From: Thermohalobaculum sp039026375
GTDB taxonomy: Bacteria; Pseudomonadota; Alphaproteobacteria; Rhodobacterales; Rhodobacteraceae
Reading direction: 5' to 3'
Assembly (NCBI GenBank): GCA_039026375.1
Contig: JBCCML010000018.1
Location: forward strand, 18,484 to 82,483
DNA length: 64,000 bases
How positions within the stretch are numbered: position 1 is the first letter of the stretch; every line of letters starts with the position of its first letter. The translations under genes and the position numbers were made by a program. Below are positions 51,879 through 61,392 of the stretch, piece by piece. The notes under the pieces were generated by a model. That model searched no databases and was not told the origin of the DNA. It worked only from the letters and a program-made list of their open reading frames with translations.

Positions 51879-52880
51879 ATGCTGAACGGCCTGGTCGATC
51901 GCCTGCTGAGCGCGCCTGATTCGCCAACTGCTGATCTATATTTTAGGAACGCATGCGGTGATTTCCTGAACGGTCACGTCGCTCAGATAGCGCCGACAGT
52001 TTTTGCTTCGGACACGGCGTGCTTGGTGATGCGACATGACATGCGATCAGGCGGCCTGCCACAACGTCGACGCCTCATTTACTTTGTGGACGACGATGTT
52101 GATGCTGGACTGAGTGACGCCAGCCTACCCTTTCTGTACCGGCAGAAGTTACGACTGGTAGAGCACCCCGCAGCCCGGCGAATCGCTCGCTACGCGGGTG
52201 TGGCTGTTGTCGGTTCCGGAGTTCTGGCTGAAGCGTTCCGGAGCAGTGTTGAGACGCATTTGTTGCGACCCTATTGGTCAGAGCCGCTGTCGGATCAACG
52301 GCACTTCGCACCGTTGATGAGAGGCGACGGACCCATAGACATCGCCTTCCTTGGAAGCTCGATCCATCGCGGTGATCTTGAGTTCATACTGCCTGCAGTT
52401 GCGCGTGCTTTGGCGATCGAGCCGCGCGTGAACTTTCATCTACCGGAGCGACACGTTCTGCCGGGAGCATTCGAAAAGCACCCCAGGATACACAGGATTA
52501 GGGGCCTGGGTTGGTCCGCATATCGGACGGAGATTTCGAGGCGTCGGTTCCACCTTGCACTCTACCCGTTGGTCGATACGCCATTTAATAGGGCACGCTC
52601 GCCGAACAAACTAATCGAACATGCGGTGGTTGGAGCGGCGCCTTTGTATTCCGCTAGTTGGGTTGAATCCCAGCGTGTGCCGAACGGCCTCGCGGGACTG
52701 CGCTTGCCGAACGACCCGGCTGTTTGGGTTGAAGCGATCTTGGCTTTGATCAAAGACCCTGCCCGAATGCGAAACCTGGCCGAGGGAGCACGGTCGGTGG
52801 CCGAGCGGTTGAACCGGTCTGAACCTCAGCGCGCCTTGTGGCGGCGATTGCTTGGTGTGACCGAGCCGGCAATAGCTTGA
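51879..52880 (+). CDS. Glycosyltransferase-like protein
   Basis: 333 residues, soluble. DIAFLGSSIHRGDLEFILPAVARAL, HLALYPLVDTPFNRARSPNKLIEHAVVGAAPLYS and LPNDPAVWVEAILALIKDPARMRNLAEGARS resemble the C-terminal nucleotide-sugar-binding half of GT-B enzymes. The N-terminal half (LIYFVDDDVDAGL) is less typical. It probably adds a sugar to the exported polysaccharide. It is followed after 30 bp by the large bifunctional glycosyltransferase. Confidence 0.7.
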   Translation: MLNGLVDRLLSAPDSPTADLYFRNACGDFLNGHVAQIAPTVFASDTACLVMRHDMRSGGLPQRRRLIYFVDDDVDAGLSDASLPFLYRQKLRLVEHPAARRIARYAGVAVVGSGVLAEAFRSSVETHLLRPYWSEPLSDQRHFAPLMRGDGPIDIAFLGSSIHRGDLEFILPAVARALAIEPRVNFHLPERHVLPGAFEKHPRIHRIRGLGWSAYRTEISRRRFHLALYPLVDTPFNRARSPNKLIEHAVVGAAPLYSASWVESQRVPNGLAGLRLPNDPAVWVEAILALIKDPARMRNLAEGARSVAERLNRSEPQRALWRRLLGVTEPAIA

Positions 52881-52910
52881 GATCACATTGCCAGTAATCG
52901 GAGAGACGGT

Positions 52911-55409
52911 GTGAATTGGCGTATTGGTCATGCCGCCCGCTGGGTGGCGCGGCATACGGCTTCCGGCGTGATCCAAGCGGTAGCTAGAATTGGGCGCTTA
53001 CACTGGCTTCCGCGCCGCCTGGTGGTGCCATTCGAGCGCATCTTGATCGCATGCGAAGGCGCCAATCTTTTCGATGATGAGTTCTATTTTTCGCAAAACC
53101 CCGATGTAGATGCTGCCGGTCTAAAGCCACTGTCTCACTACCTAAAGGATGGCTGGCGCGAAGGACGCGCGCCCAACCCGTTCTTTGATGACGGGCACTA
53201 CAGGGTCGAGGCGGGCCTCGTTCGCGGTGCGCCCGTATCCGCGCTCGGCCATTTTCTTGCGTTCGGCAAGCAACAGGAACTCTGTCCGGTGCCTGGCGTC
53301 GATCTATCGCGCTATCGGGCGCAGAATCCCAGTCTGGGTGTCGCACGGATAGACGCCTACGCGCATCTGGTCGACAGCCGCGCGGTAGTCGAAGATGTCA
53401 GGCCTGACCTGGCTGAAGTGCTTCTGGCGATCCAGGCCTTGGAGCCTTCTCGACAGCGTGCCAGCGTTGATATCGTTATGCCGGTCTTCCGTGGTCGAGC
53501 TGAAACGCTGAACAGCATCTTGCACGTTTTGCAGGCGCGAAACTCGTGTGGTTTTGAATTGGTGGTCGTGGATGACGCGACGCCCGATGCAAAGCTTGCG
53601 CTCGATTTGGATGATCTTGCGCATCGCGGGTTGATCACGCTGATCCGTAACCCAGACAATCGGGGTTTTGTTACCAGCACCAATAAGGGATCGTTTCGCC
53701 ATCCCGATCGTGATGTCGTCTGGTTGAATTCGGATACTGAAGTCTACGACCACTGGTTGGATCGGTTGCGCGCCGTTGCTGGAGGCAAGGGTGTTGCCAC
53801 TGTCACGCCGCTTTCGAACAATGGCTCGATTTGTAGTTATCCTCGCCCGAACGCTGACAACCCAGGGTCTCTGGAAATTGGATGGGGGGAACTCGACGTC
53901 CTAACGCAACAGGTAAACACCGATGTCGTGGTCCCGGCACCAACGGCGGTGGGGTTTTGCACATATGTGACACGGTCAGCTTTGAATGCAGTCGGACCAC
54001 TAGATGAAGCTGCCTTCGGTCGCGGCTATGGCGAGGAGAACGACTTCTCTTTGAGAGCTACGGCCGCGGGCTTCAAAAACGTGATTGCCGCGAATGTCGT
54101 GGTGCGCCACTTCGGTGGGACATCGTTCAAGGGCCTGAAGGCAGAGCGCATAGAAGCCGCACTTAAGGTTCTAGATCGCAAGTACCCAAGATATCACGCT
54201 GACGTCGCAAGCTGGATAGATCAAGACCCCTTGGCGATTGCGCGCCAAAACCTGGATTTTGCGCGCGTCGGGCGGCTGCGCCGGGCGCGCAATATCTTGT
54301 TAGTGACGCATTCACGCGGTGGTGGGACGGAGCAACATGTGCAGGCCGAGATTGATCGGCTGACAGATGCTGGGGCATCGGTTTTCACGCTAACAGGCGG
54401 CGCCGGTGGGCGCGAAACTGCTCGTTTGCAACATTCTTCTGGCGCTCAATTTCCATCTCTGTCGGCGATCTCCATGCGTGATGGGGCGCTTTGGCAAGTT
54501 CTGGACAGGTTGGGTCTTGACGCGGTCCACCTTCACCACCTGATTGACTTTCCAATAGACGCGCCGACGCTCTTTGCAGATGGTCTGCAGAAGGCACATG
54601 TGCCCTACGTCTACGTGGTGCATGATTATTTCTCTGTATGTCCACGCATCAACATGTCTGACCGCGCGGGGTTCTACTGCGGTGAACCGGATCTTGATGG
54701 CTGCCGCCGATGCTTGTCTTTGCGCGGCTCATCGATTGGCTTTGTGGATATTGAAGCGTGGCGCGTTCGGTATGAGGACATGCTGACCGGAGCCAGCGCT
54801 GTTCGGGTGCCCGACCAGGATGTTGCGGATCGTCTTTCTCGCTATTTTCCGACCATACAACACATCGACGTTCGCCCTCACGAGCCTGCTGTCGCCATCA
54901 CACCCAGCCAGACATCTAATCAAACTCGATCACCAGGGCCGTTGAGAGTCGTCGTAATCGGTGCAATCGGCCCCACAAAGGGGTTCGACGTTCTGCTGGA
55001 TTTGGCCAAGTATGTGCGCTCGCACGCGATCTCTGCCGAAATGACTGTGATTGGCTATACCCGCGACGACATGGCTGCGAAAGCCGCGGGTATCCGTGTG
55101 ACCGGCCCCTATGTGAATTCAGACGTCGATAATCTAATTGAACGCGAAGCGCCGGACGTAATCTTGTTGCCGTCGATTTGGCCAGAGACATACTGCTACG
55201 CGCTTTCGATAGCGCTGAGGTCTGGGCGGCCGATCGCTGCCTTTGCTATTGGAGCGATGGAAACGCGCCTGGAAAGTGTTTCTCGTGCAAAACTCCTGCC
55301 GCTGGAGACTGCACGTAAGCCAGATGTTCTATGGGACGGACTTTGTGCGGCGGCGAAGACTAGAAAGGCCGCTGACGTGGCGCGAGTGCCTGTCTTGCGC
55401 AGCGCATGA
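52911..55409 (+). CDS. Bifunctional glycosyltransferase (GT2 + GT4 type)
   Basis: 832 residues. N-terminal repeat modules at about 45-160 (FDDEFYFSQNPDVDAAGLKPLSHYLKDGWREGRAPNPFFDDGHY) match those of the protein at 45242. A GT2 domain at about 185-430 has VDIVMPVFRG, LVVVDDATPD and VWLNSDTEV. A GT4-like domain at about 460-800 has ILLVTHSRGGGTEQHVQAEIDRL, HVPYVYVVHDYFSVCPRINM, RVVVIGAIGPTKGFDVLLDLA and DVILLPSIWPETYCYALSIAL. The GTG start follows GGAGAG. Confidence 0.9.
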   Translation: MNWRIGHAARWVARHTASGVIQAVARIGRLHWLPRRLVVPFERILIACEGANLFDDEFYFSQNPDVDAAGLKPLSHYLKDGWREGRAPNPFFDDGHYRVEAGLVRGAPVSALGHFLAFGKQQELCPVPGVDLSRYRAQNPSLGVARIDAYAHLVDSRAVVEDVRPDLAEVLLAIQALEPSRQRASVDIVMPVFRGRAETLNSILHVLQARNSCGFELVVVDDATPDAKLALDLDDLAHRGLITLIRNPDNRGFVTSTNKGSFRHPDRDVVWLNSDTEVYDHWLDRLRAVAGGKGVATVTPLSNNGSICSYPRPNADNPGSLEIGWGELDVLTQQVNTDVVVPAPTAVGFCTYVTRSALNAVGPLDEAAFGRGYGEENDFSLRATAAGFKNVIAANVVVRHFGGTSFKGLKAERIEAALKVLDRKYPRYHADVASWIDQDPLAIARQNLDFARVGRLRRARNILLVTHSRGGGTEQHVQAEIDRLTDAGASVFTLTGGAGGRETARLQHSSGAQFPSLSAISMRDGALWQVLDRLGLDAVHLHHLIDFPIDAPTLFADGLQKAHVPYVYVVHDYFSVCPRINMSDRAGFYCGEPDLDGCRRCLSLRGSSIGFVDIEAWRVRYEDMLTGASAVRVPDQDVADRLSRYFPTIQHIDVRPHEPAVAITPSQTSNQTRSPGPLRVVVIGAIGPTKGFDVLLDLAKYVRSHAISAEMTVIGYTRDDMAAKAAGIRVTGPYVNSDVDNLIEREAPDVILLPSIWPETYCYALSIALRSGRPIAAFAIGAMETRLESVSRAKLLPLETARKPDVLWDGLCAAAKTRKAADVARVPVLRSA

Positions 55410-55440
55410 TCTTGATCGACTGGGCCAATCAAACCGAATT

Positions 55441-56304
55441 TTACGCGGCTACGCCTGCTTCTAAACCGATTGGCCGCCAGCCCAAAGCATCAGCTGGCTC
55501 GGTCACATTTGCCTGAAGCTGTCGGCGTGTTTCGGCACCAAGCCGCACGTAGTCTTCAGGGGCAGACACGGCCGGAGTGCTGCCTGCAAGAAGCTTGGCG
55601 ATCTCGCGATCGCGTTGATTAGAAGGGCTCTCTTGTCTCAAGCGGCCAATGGCGTAAAGGGCGTCTGTGTTGATGCTGACGTTCTCAGGTACTCGTACCG
55701 CGCACGCCAGCCTGCAATCTGCAAACGCTTCAAACGGGCCGAGGATTGTGCCTGGCTCTCCGTGTTCGCTTATAGACACCAGATCAACGCGACTGGCACC
55801 GACGCTGTCACGCCACTGTAAGACACGTCGCGCAACATCGATCGCACCGTTGTTGAGAACCCTTTTGGCAAAAGCGTCGATGGATGGAAGGAAATCCCCG
55901 CCATCAACGGTTTTGACGTATTGGTTGAATAGCGACCGTATCCAGGCGTCGGTGGAACGCCGGAGTAATAGGAAACGCGTGTCCGCGCCACAACCCGTTA
56001 AGTCCGCCAGCACAGTGCGCACTGCCCGTGGAGCGTAGAGAGACATGTACTCGGACGACAGGATCATGCTGTGGCATCCGGCAATACGTGCTTCTGCAAC
56101 GAGGTCAGCGAGGGATGTCGGCCTGATCTCAGCATTCACGGGCCCAAATCCGTAGTACTTCGACAGGCCGTAATGGGCACCATCACTATCGGATAGCGGA
56201 TAATAGACGCCCGCTTCCAAAAGCGTTTTGGCCGCGTTCGACAATGCAGATTGAATGGTTGTCGATGCGCACTTGTTCAGCCCCAAGTGCATCAGGATGC
56301 GCAT
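55441..56304 (-). CDS. Sulfotransferase-like protein
   Basis: 287 residues. MRILMHLGLNKCASTTIQSALSNAAKTLLEAGVYYP matches the H-I/L-G-x-x-K-x-x-S-T-x-I-Q opening of bacterial sulfotransferase-like proteins, and RFLLLRRSTDAWIRSLFNQYV the second phosphate-binding element. It may modify surface sugars like the enzyme at 44331, though the two are only distantly alike. GGAGATGG precedes the ATG. It is convergent with the large glycosyltransferase. Confidence 0.75.
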   Translation of the reverse strand: MRILMHLGLNKCASTTIQSALSNAAKTLLEAGVYYPLSDSDGAHYGLSKYYGFGPVNAEIRPTSLADLVAEARIAGCHSMILSSEYMSLYAPRAVRTVLADLTGCGADTRFLLLRRSTDAWIRSLFNQYVKTVDGGDFLPSIDAFAKRVLNNGAIDVARRVLQWRDSVGASRVDLVSISEHGEPGTILGPFEAFADCRLACAVRVPENVSINTDALYAIGRLRQESPSNQRDREIAKLLAGSTPAVSAPEDYVRLGAETRRQLQANVTEPADALGWRPIGLEAGVAA

Positions 56305-56448
56305 TTTGCCATCTCCACGCGAATGTCTGTATGTTTATTCGTCCTTATGCCTAAGTCCTGGTTAAATACCGGTGGGGTGTTATTGCTTTCCTCAGCAACT
56401 GGGGCCTAGGATTGCGTCTCCGCAATCTGCTGCAGCTGCCACATAAAG

Positions 56449-58122
56449 ATGTCGACCGCCCCGAAACGCTGGTCACCTCGAAGAGTTCTCCGTCGGGTGA
56501 ATGCGGCTGCTTCGGTGGCATGGCGCTCGCAGGCGCGAAACAACATGTTGATTTGGCCGGTAGCCGTCTTCGTGGGCGTTGCCACCGGGTACGCTGTCCT
56601 GGGATTTCGATACCTGATCTACGAATTCGAGAGCTTAGCCTATGGAGCAGACCACCTCACCATTCACAGTCATGCGGCGACCCTTGACTGGTGGCACCTG
56701 ATCCTGGTGCCCGTGATTGGCGGTCTCATCGTCGGACAGATCGTCACCCGCCTATCGCCATCCGGCCGTGCCAGAGGCATTGACGAAGTCATTGAAGCTG
56801 CCGCGCTAAAGGGTGGGTTGGTTGGCAAAAGACAGGGTGTCGCTTCAGCCCTGGCAGCTCTGGTCACGCTCTCAACCGGAGGTTCTTCGGGGCGAGAGGG
56901 ACCGGCGGTGCACATCGGCGCTGTGATAGCCAGTTGGGTTTCACGCAGATTGAAGGCGCCCCCGATAACGGCGCGCGACATCTTGGGCTGCGCGGCCGCA
57001 GCTGCGGTATCTGCGTCCTTTAACGCGCCGATCGCGGGGGCACTCTTCGCCTTGGAGGTCGTACTTCGCCATTATGCCCTGCACTCGTTCGGTCCGATCG
57101 TGGTGGCGTCTGTCGTCTCCGCGGTGGTCAGCCGGGTATACCTGGGCGACTTCGCCCAATTCACACTGCCGGCCCATACAGTCGCGTTTTATTGGGAAAT
57201 GCCTGCCTTTGCTCTGCTGGGGGTGGTCTGTGGCCTCGTGGGCGTTGCCTTTATCAAGACGTTGTTCTTTGCCGAGCAGGTGGCTGATCGCGTCCAGGCG
57301 GCGACCCGCTTGCCGGATGCGCTGCGTCCGGCGTTTGCGGGGCTTCTGTTAGGCCTGATCGCGACGCAGTTTCCGCACATTATCGGCGTGGGTTATGAGA
57401 CCACGGAAGACGCGTTGCTGGCTGAAATTGGTTTTCTGTTGGCGGTGGTGCTGACGGCTGTGAAGGTGTGCGCTGCGTCGGTAACCTATGCCGGCCGTAT
57501 GGGGGGCGGGGTCTTCTCTCCGTCGATCATGATCGGCGCTCTCACCGGAGCGGCTTTCGGCGATCTTGCAACGGGTTTGTTCCCGATGGTCTCGGGCTCG
57601 GTGGGGCTTTACGCATTTGCCGGAATGGGCGCGGTCGCCGGCGCGGTGTTGGGTGCGCCGATTTCATCGACATTGATCGTTTTTGAACTGACTGGTGACT
57701 ACCAGGCTGCCATCGCTGTCATGATCGCCGTGTCAGTGTCTTGTGGTGTGGCCCGGAATTTCGTTGACCGCTCGTTCTTCCTGACCCAGCTAGAGCGACG
57801 TGGCCTGCATCTCTCGGATGGGCCACAAGGTTATCTATCCAGTACGATGCGGGCGAAACACCTAATGCGCCACCGCGGGGCCGAGAATTGCGCCCCGGAC
57901 AGCGGCTGCTGGGAGCTTGTCGCCCAGGGAGCTGTTTTGCGGCCAGATGATACGCTTGAGCGCGCGTTACCGATGTTCGAGCAATTGAACGGCGCATACC
58001 TTCCGGTCGTGGCTGGGGGCGGCAAAGAAAACGGCGATTTATTGGGTGCGCTCTATCACGTCGATGCGCTGCGGGCATACAATCGTCGACTTGAGGAGGA
58101 ACTTCGCGAAGAGCATGCCTGA
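56449..58122 (+). CDS. ClC family chloride channel/transporter with CBS-like tail
   Basis: 557 residues with about ten to eleven membrane segments. GSSGREGPAVHIGA is the G-K/R-E-G-P filter motif, RMGGGVFSPSIMIGALTGAAFG the second, and FAGMGAVAGAVLGAPISSTLIVFELTGDY the third. The GSGIP element is replaced by ARGIDEV. After the membrane part, ISSTMRAKHLMRHRG... to ALPMFEQLNGAYLPVVAGG resembles one CBS pair remnant. Whether it is a channel or a Cl-/H+ exchanger is not clear from this reading. Confidence 0.92.
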   Translation: MSTAPKRWSPRRVLRRVNAAASVAWRSQARNNMLIWPVAVFVGVATGYAVLGFRYLIYEFESLAYGADHLTIHSHAATLDWWHLILVPVIGGLIVGQIVTRLSPSGRARGIDEVIEAAALKGGLVGKRQGVASALAALVTLSTGGSSGREGPAVHIGAVIASWVSRRLKAPPITARDILGCAAAAAVSASFNAPIAGALFALEVVLRHYALHSFGPIVVASVVSAVVSRVYLGDFAQFTLPAHTVAFYWEMPAFALLGVVCGLVGVAFIKTLFFAEQVADRVQAATRLPDALRPAFAGLLLGLIATQFPHIIGVGYETTEDALLAEIGFLLAVVLTAVKVCAASVTYAGRMGGGVFSPSIMIGALTGAAFGDLATGLFPMVSGSVGLYAFAGMGAVAGAVLGAPISSTLIVFELTGDYQAAIAVMIAVSVSCGVARNFVDRSFFLTQLERRGLHLSDGPQGYLSSTMRAKHLMRHRGAENCAPDSGCWELVAQGAVLRPDDTLERALPMFEQLNGAYLPVVAGGGKENGDLLGALYHVDALRAYNRRLEEELREEHA

Positions 58123-58136
58123 TCGACGCTTCTAGG

Positions 58137-58445
58137 TCAGGCGATCAGCCGGTGCTCGGGGAGGTTGATTCCGTCTGCGGCGTCATCAGCTTCTGCGACG
58201 GTGCGTGCGACTGCTGCGGTCCGGGTCAAGCAAGCGCACACGCCGACCAGCAGTGCGTAGGTCTGCGAATCCAGGCACTTAGCATTAGCGGCAAGATACG
58301 CGTGCAGCGCATACCCAACATTTTCCAGCGGAAGTTGAACTTCAGTGACCAGGTGCCGCCGGATACCTTGACACTCCGAAACGGTCGGAAGGCACTGGCT
58401 AATCCCCTTCAGAGCAGTGTTGTCTTCTGATTGCACAATTCCCAT
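58137..58445 (-). CDS. Small hypothetical protein
   Basis: About 102 residues from an ATG at 58445 (MGIVQSEDNTALKGISQCLPTVSECQGIRRHLVTEV); the frame is open to 58637, but the extension is AT-rich and less protein-like. The composition is alpha-helical with several Cys. No family recognised. It is convergent with the ClC gene. Its start may be driven from the AT-rich region just upstream. Confidence 0.5.
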   Translation of the reverse strand: MGIVQSEDNTALKGISQCLPTVSECQGIRRHLVTEVQLPLENVGYALHAYLAANAKCLDSQTYALLVGVCACLTRTAAVARTVAEADDAADGINLPEHRLIA

Positions 58446-58835
58446 CCCGCGCCGGGTTTCGACGTGAAGATCATCTATCTTGGTAGTTAATAGAATGTTA
58501 ATACAACATTTAGTGTTGCAAATTGCGAAAGGGCGCCTGAGCATGACCAGCGCGTAAGGTTCCAACACCTTGTTTTTGTCCAATTTTAATAAAGTGTCCA
58601 CAATCTGTATGGGGCTGCAGATTGCAAATGACCCCACAAGATGCGGTATGATCGGAGTCGCGTCGGTAAAGATATCTGACCGGTGGATTTGGATGCTGAT
58701 CTGCCGCGCAGGAGAGCGTGAGAATCGACAACGTCCGATACCCCCCGTGTACGTTCAGTAACCTCGCTTACTCGACGTCGATCAGTTGGCTTAGTTGGTT
58801 TTTGCTGGCTCTGGGCGCGTTCACATGAACGCCGA
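58446..58835. other. AT-rich intergenic region with overlapping inverted repeats
   Basis: About 390 bp clearly richer in A+T than its surroundings. AATGTT-aatac-AACATT is directly followed by the overlapping CAACA-tttag-TGTTG, around 58494-58518. This could be an operator or an mRNA element for the small gene at 58137. No coding frame convinces. Confidence 0.4.
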
Positions 58836-59267
58836 TTACGCCGTTCGCGGCTGCAGCCTTTGATGGCGTGCGCGCGAGCCCCGCTCGATCGCTGCGGCAG
58901 TTAGGCGACCCACGGCCAGTTCGTGGCGCAACTCCTCCAACCACCGTAATTCAGTCATCTTAATGGACCCGTCGGCCGCGGCAACGTCACAGGCCAGCGC
59001 ATAGGCGGTTTCACGCAGGTGATCGGGCAGGGCGGCTTCGACCAAGCCTAACAGTGCATCCAAGCCGTCCTCTTCCGAGAACAGGTCAGACACTAATGCG
59101 CCCATCTGCGGTATCCGGTCGATGTCAAACCCGCCGAACACAGGCAGGATCTGCACGATCGAACTGATCTCCTGAAACTCGTTTGGGCTCATATGCTCAT
59201 CGGCCGCCGACGTGGCGATCATTACCGCAACCAGGGCATCCTGGGGACTAAGTGGGTCGGTGCTCAC
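58836..59267 (-). CDS. TerB-like tellurite resistance family protein
   Basis: 143 residues, all-helical. ALVAVMIATSAADEHMSPNEFQEISSIVQILPVF and RETAYALACDVAAADGSIKMTELRWLEELRHEL are the paired D-G-x-x-x-x-x-E metal-binding helices of the TerB/DjlA-N fold. The GTG start follows AGGAG. It is divergent from lysK. Stand-alone TerB-like proteins are widespread and do not by themselves imply tellurite resistance. Confidence 0.85.
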   Translation of the reverse strand: MSTDPLSPQDALVAVMIATSAADEHMSPNEFQEISSIVQILPVFGGFDIDRIPQMGALVSDLFSEEDGLDALLGLVEAALPDHLRETAYALACDVAAADGSIKMTELRWLEELRHELAVGRLTAAAIERGSRARHQRLQPRTA

Positions 59268-59447
59268 GGCTGGCTCCTGCTAGGGTCGCTCTTTGCCGAC
59301 AAGTAGCCTTCGTCGAACAGCCCCACAAGAGGGGCCGACAGAATTGCGACTGCGCCTGGGCGGCACCAAAACCTGCGCCATGCCGTCAATTGACCTTCGA
59401 GGGCCTTAGACGTATCACGCGCCGTCCCAACGAAGCGGAGCAATAAG

Positions 59448-61034
59448 ATGAGCGACAGCGCACTGCGCGAGGCTGCATTGACCTCGAAGGCGTGGCCCTT
59501 TGAGGAGGCGCGCAAGCTTGTCAAACGCTGTCAGAAGGCCCCGCCCGAAAAGGGCTATGTGCTGTTTCAGACCGGTTATGGCCCCTCGGGCCTGCCGCAT
59601 ATCGGTACCTTTGGCGAGGTGGCGCGCACCACGATGGTGCGCCGCGCATTCGAGGTTCTGTCAGATATCCCAACCCGGCTGATCTGCTTCTCGGACGACA
59701 TGGATGGGATGCGCAAGATCCCAGACAACGTGCCAAACCCCGAGAATCTCGAGGCTTTTCTGCAACGCCCGCTGTCGGATGTGCCCGATCCGTTCGGCAC
59801 GCATGACAGCTTTGCCGATCACATGAATGCCCGTCTTAACGCGTTCTTGGACAAGTTCGGCTTCGACTACGAGTTCATCTCGGCCACGGAATTCTATCGT
59901 TCAGGCCGCTTCGACGAGGTCCTACTGCGCGCGGCGGAGAAGTACGATGCCATCATGGGCGTCATGCTGAAGACGCTGGGCGAGGAGCGTCAGGCAACCT
60001 ACAGCCCCTTCCTGCCCATTAGCCCCACGACGGGCCGGGTGCTGTATGTCCCGATGCGGACTGTCGACGCCGCCAAGGGCGAGATCACGTTCGAGGATGA
60101 GGATGGCACCGAGGTGACGCTGCCCGTCACGGGCGGTCACGTGAAGTTGCAGTGGAAGCCCGATTTCGGGGCGCGTTGGGCGGCCCTGGGCGTCGATTTC
60201 GAGATGTTCGGGAAGGACCATTCCTCGAACGCAGCCGTTTATGACCGGATCTGTACGATCCTGGGGGCGCCTGCGCCCGAGCATTACGTCTTTGAACTGT
60301 TCCTGGACGGCGAAGGCCAAAAGATCAGCAAATCCAAGGGGAACGGGCTGACAATTGACGAGTGGCTGACCTATGCGTCGACCGAGTCGCTGAGCCTTTA
60401 CATGTTCCAAAAGCCACGCTCGGCCAAGCGATTGCATTGGGACGTTATCCCGCGCGCCGTCGATGAATACCACCAACACCTGCGGGCCTATGCGAACCAG
60501 GACGCGGACAAGCGGCTGGCCAATCCGGCGTTCCACATTCACGGGCACAATGTGCCGGCATCGGACATGGCGGTGCCGTTCTCGATGCTGCTGAACCTGG
60601 CCTCAGCCTCCTCGGCCGCGGATAAGGAAACCATGTGGGGTTTCATCCGCAAATACGCCCCTGATACCAGCCCCGAGACGCATCCCGGCCTGGATGCAGC
60701 GGCCGGTTTCGCGGTGCGCTACTTCCAGGATTTTGTCAAACCTTCCAAGGTGTTCCGGGCTGCTTCTGACAAGGAGCATGCCGCCCTGCAGGACCTTCGT
60801 GACCGCCTGGCGGCCTGGCAGGGCGGGACCGATGCGGAGGAGCTGCAGAACCTGGTGTTCGCCGTCGGCAACGAACACGGGTTTGAGCCGCTGCGCGATT
60901 GGTTCAAGGCAATCTACGAGGTCTTGCTAGGGGCCAGCCAGGGCCCGCGGTTTGGCGGTTTCATCGCGCTCTACGGCGTCGAGGAGACAATCGCGCTGAT
61001 CAATGATGCCTTGGCGGGGCGGTTGGCGGCCTGA
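59448..61034 (+). CDS. lysK: Class I lysyl-tRNA synthetase
   Basis: 528 residues. GPSGLPHIGTFGEVARTTMVRRAF carries the HIGH-type motif and GEGQKISKSKGNGLT the KMSKS-type motif as KISKS. RLICFSDDMDGMRKIPDN and FEMFGKDHSSNAAVYDRICTILGAP are typical of the archaeal-type class I LysRS that replaces LysS in many alphaproteobacteria. GGAG precedes the ATG. GC content rises here and stays high to the window end. Confidence 0.96.
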   Translation: MSDSALREAALTSKAWPFEEARKLVKRCQKAPPEKGYVLFQTGYGPSGLPHIGTFGEVARTTMVRRAFEVLSDIPTRLICFSDDMDGMRKIPDNVPNPENLEAFLQRPLSDVPDPFGTHDSFADHMNARLNAFLDKFGFDYEFISATEFYRSGRFDEVLLRAAEKYDAIMGVMLKTLGEERQATYSPFLPISPTTGRVLYVPMRTVDAAKGEITFEDEDGTEVTLPVTGGHVKLQWKPDFGARWAALGVDFEMFGKDHSSNAAVYDRICTILGAPAPEHYVFELFLDGEGQKISKSKGNGLTIDEWLTYASTESLSLYMFQKPRSAKRLHWDVIPRAVDEYHQHLRAYANQDADKRLANPAFHIHGHNVPASDMAVPFSMLLNLASASSAADKETMWGFIRKYAPDTSPETHPGLDAAAGFAVRYFQDFVKPSKVFRAASDKEHAALQDLRDRLAAWQGGTDAEELQNLVFAVGNEHGFEPLRDWFKAIYEVLLGASQGPRFGGFIALYGVEETIALINDALAGRLAA

Positions 61035-61057
61035 TCCGGCGGCCTATTTGCCGGATC
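61033..61057. terminator. Hairpin overlapping the lysK stop
   Basis: GATCCGGC, a 9-nt loop, then GCCGGATC: a perfect 8-bp stem starting inside the lysK TGA and lying between convergent genes. No T-run follows, so it may act with another factor or only protect the mRNA end. Confidence 0.5.
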
Positions 61058-61068
61058 TGCGCGTCAAA

Positions 61069-61224
61069 CTATTCGCCAGGGTGCGTGATGGGGCGTCCGC
61101 CTAAGACGACTTGGATACCGGTGCCCACAACGGCGTAGTCGCCAAATTCTACGTTACTGTCTGAATAGTGGCTGGCACCGACGCTGTTTTCCCCGGACTG
61201 TTCATCCGTGTCGTCGTCTCGCAT
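61069..61224 (-). CDS. Small acidic hypothetical protein (51 aa)
   Basis: The ATG at 61224 follows GGGAG, giving a 51-residue product MRDDDTDEQSGENSVGAS... ending VVGTGIQVVLGGRPITHPGE. The first half is acidic and likely disordered; the second is a short beta-like stretch. No family recognised. It is divergent from the HisD-family gene. Confidence 0.5.
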   Translation of the reverse strand: MRDDDTDEQSGENSVGASHYSDSNVEFGDYAVVGTGIQVVLGGRPITHPGE

Positions 61225-61392
61225 GCTTCGCTCCCTCGCGTTCTCCCTGCTAACTATAGATAAATCTGTGGAAAATTCAAAAGATCTCTTCTGCCTGATC
61301 CCGCCTGCGCCCGACCTACTTGTCGCGCCCGCTTGACCTTGGGGCAGGCATGACCACAACACCAGAAACGCCGACAGTCAGGGAGCGACGCG

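Noticed and set aside
58836..59267. Tellurite resistance determinant
   Set aside because: Only a lone TerB-like domain is present; no other ter genes accompany it, so resistance is not supported.
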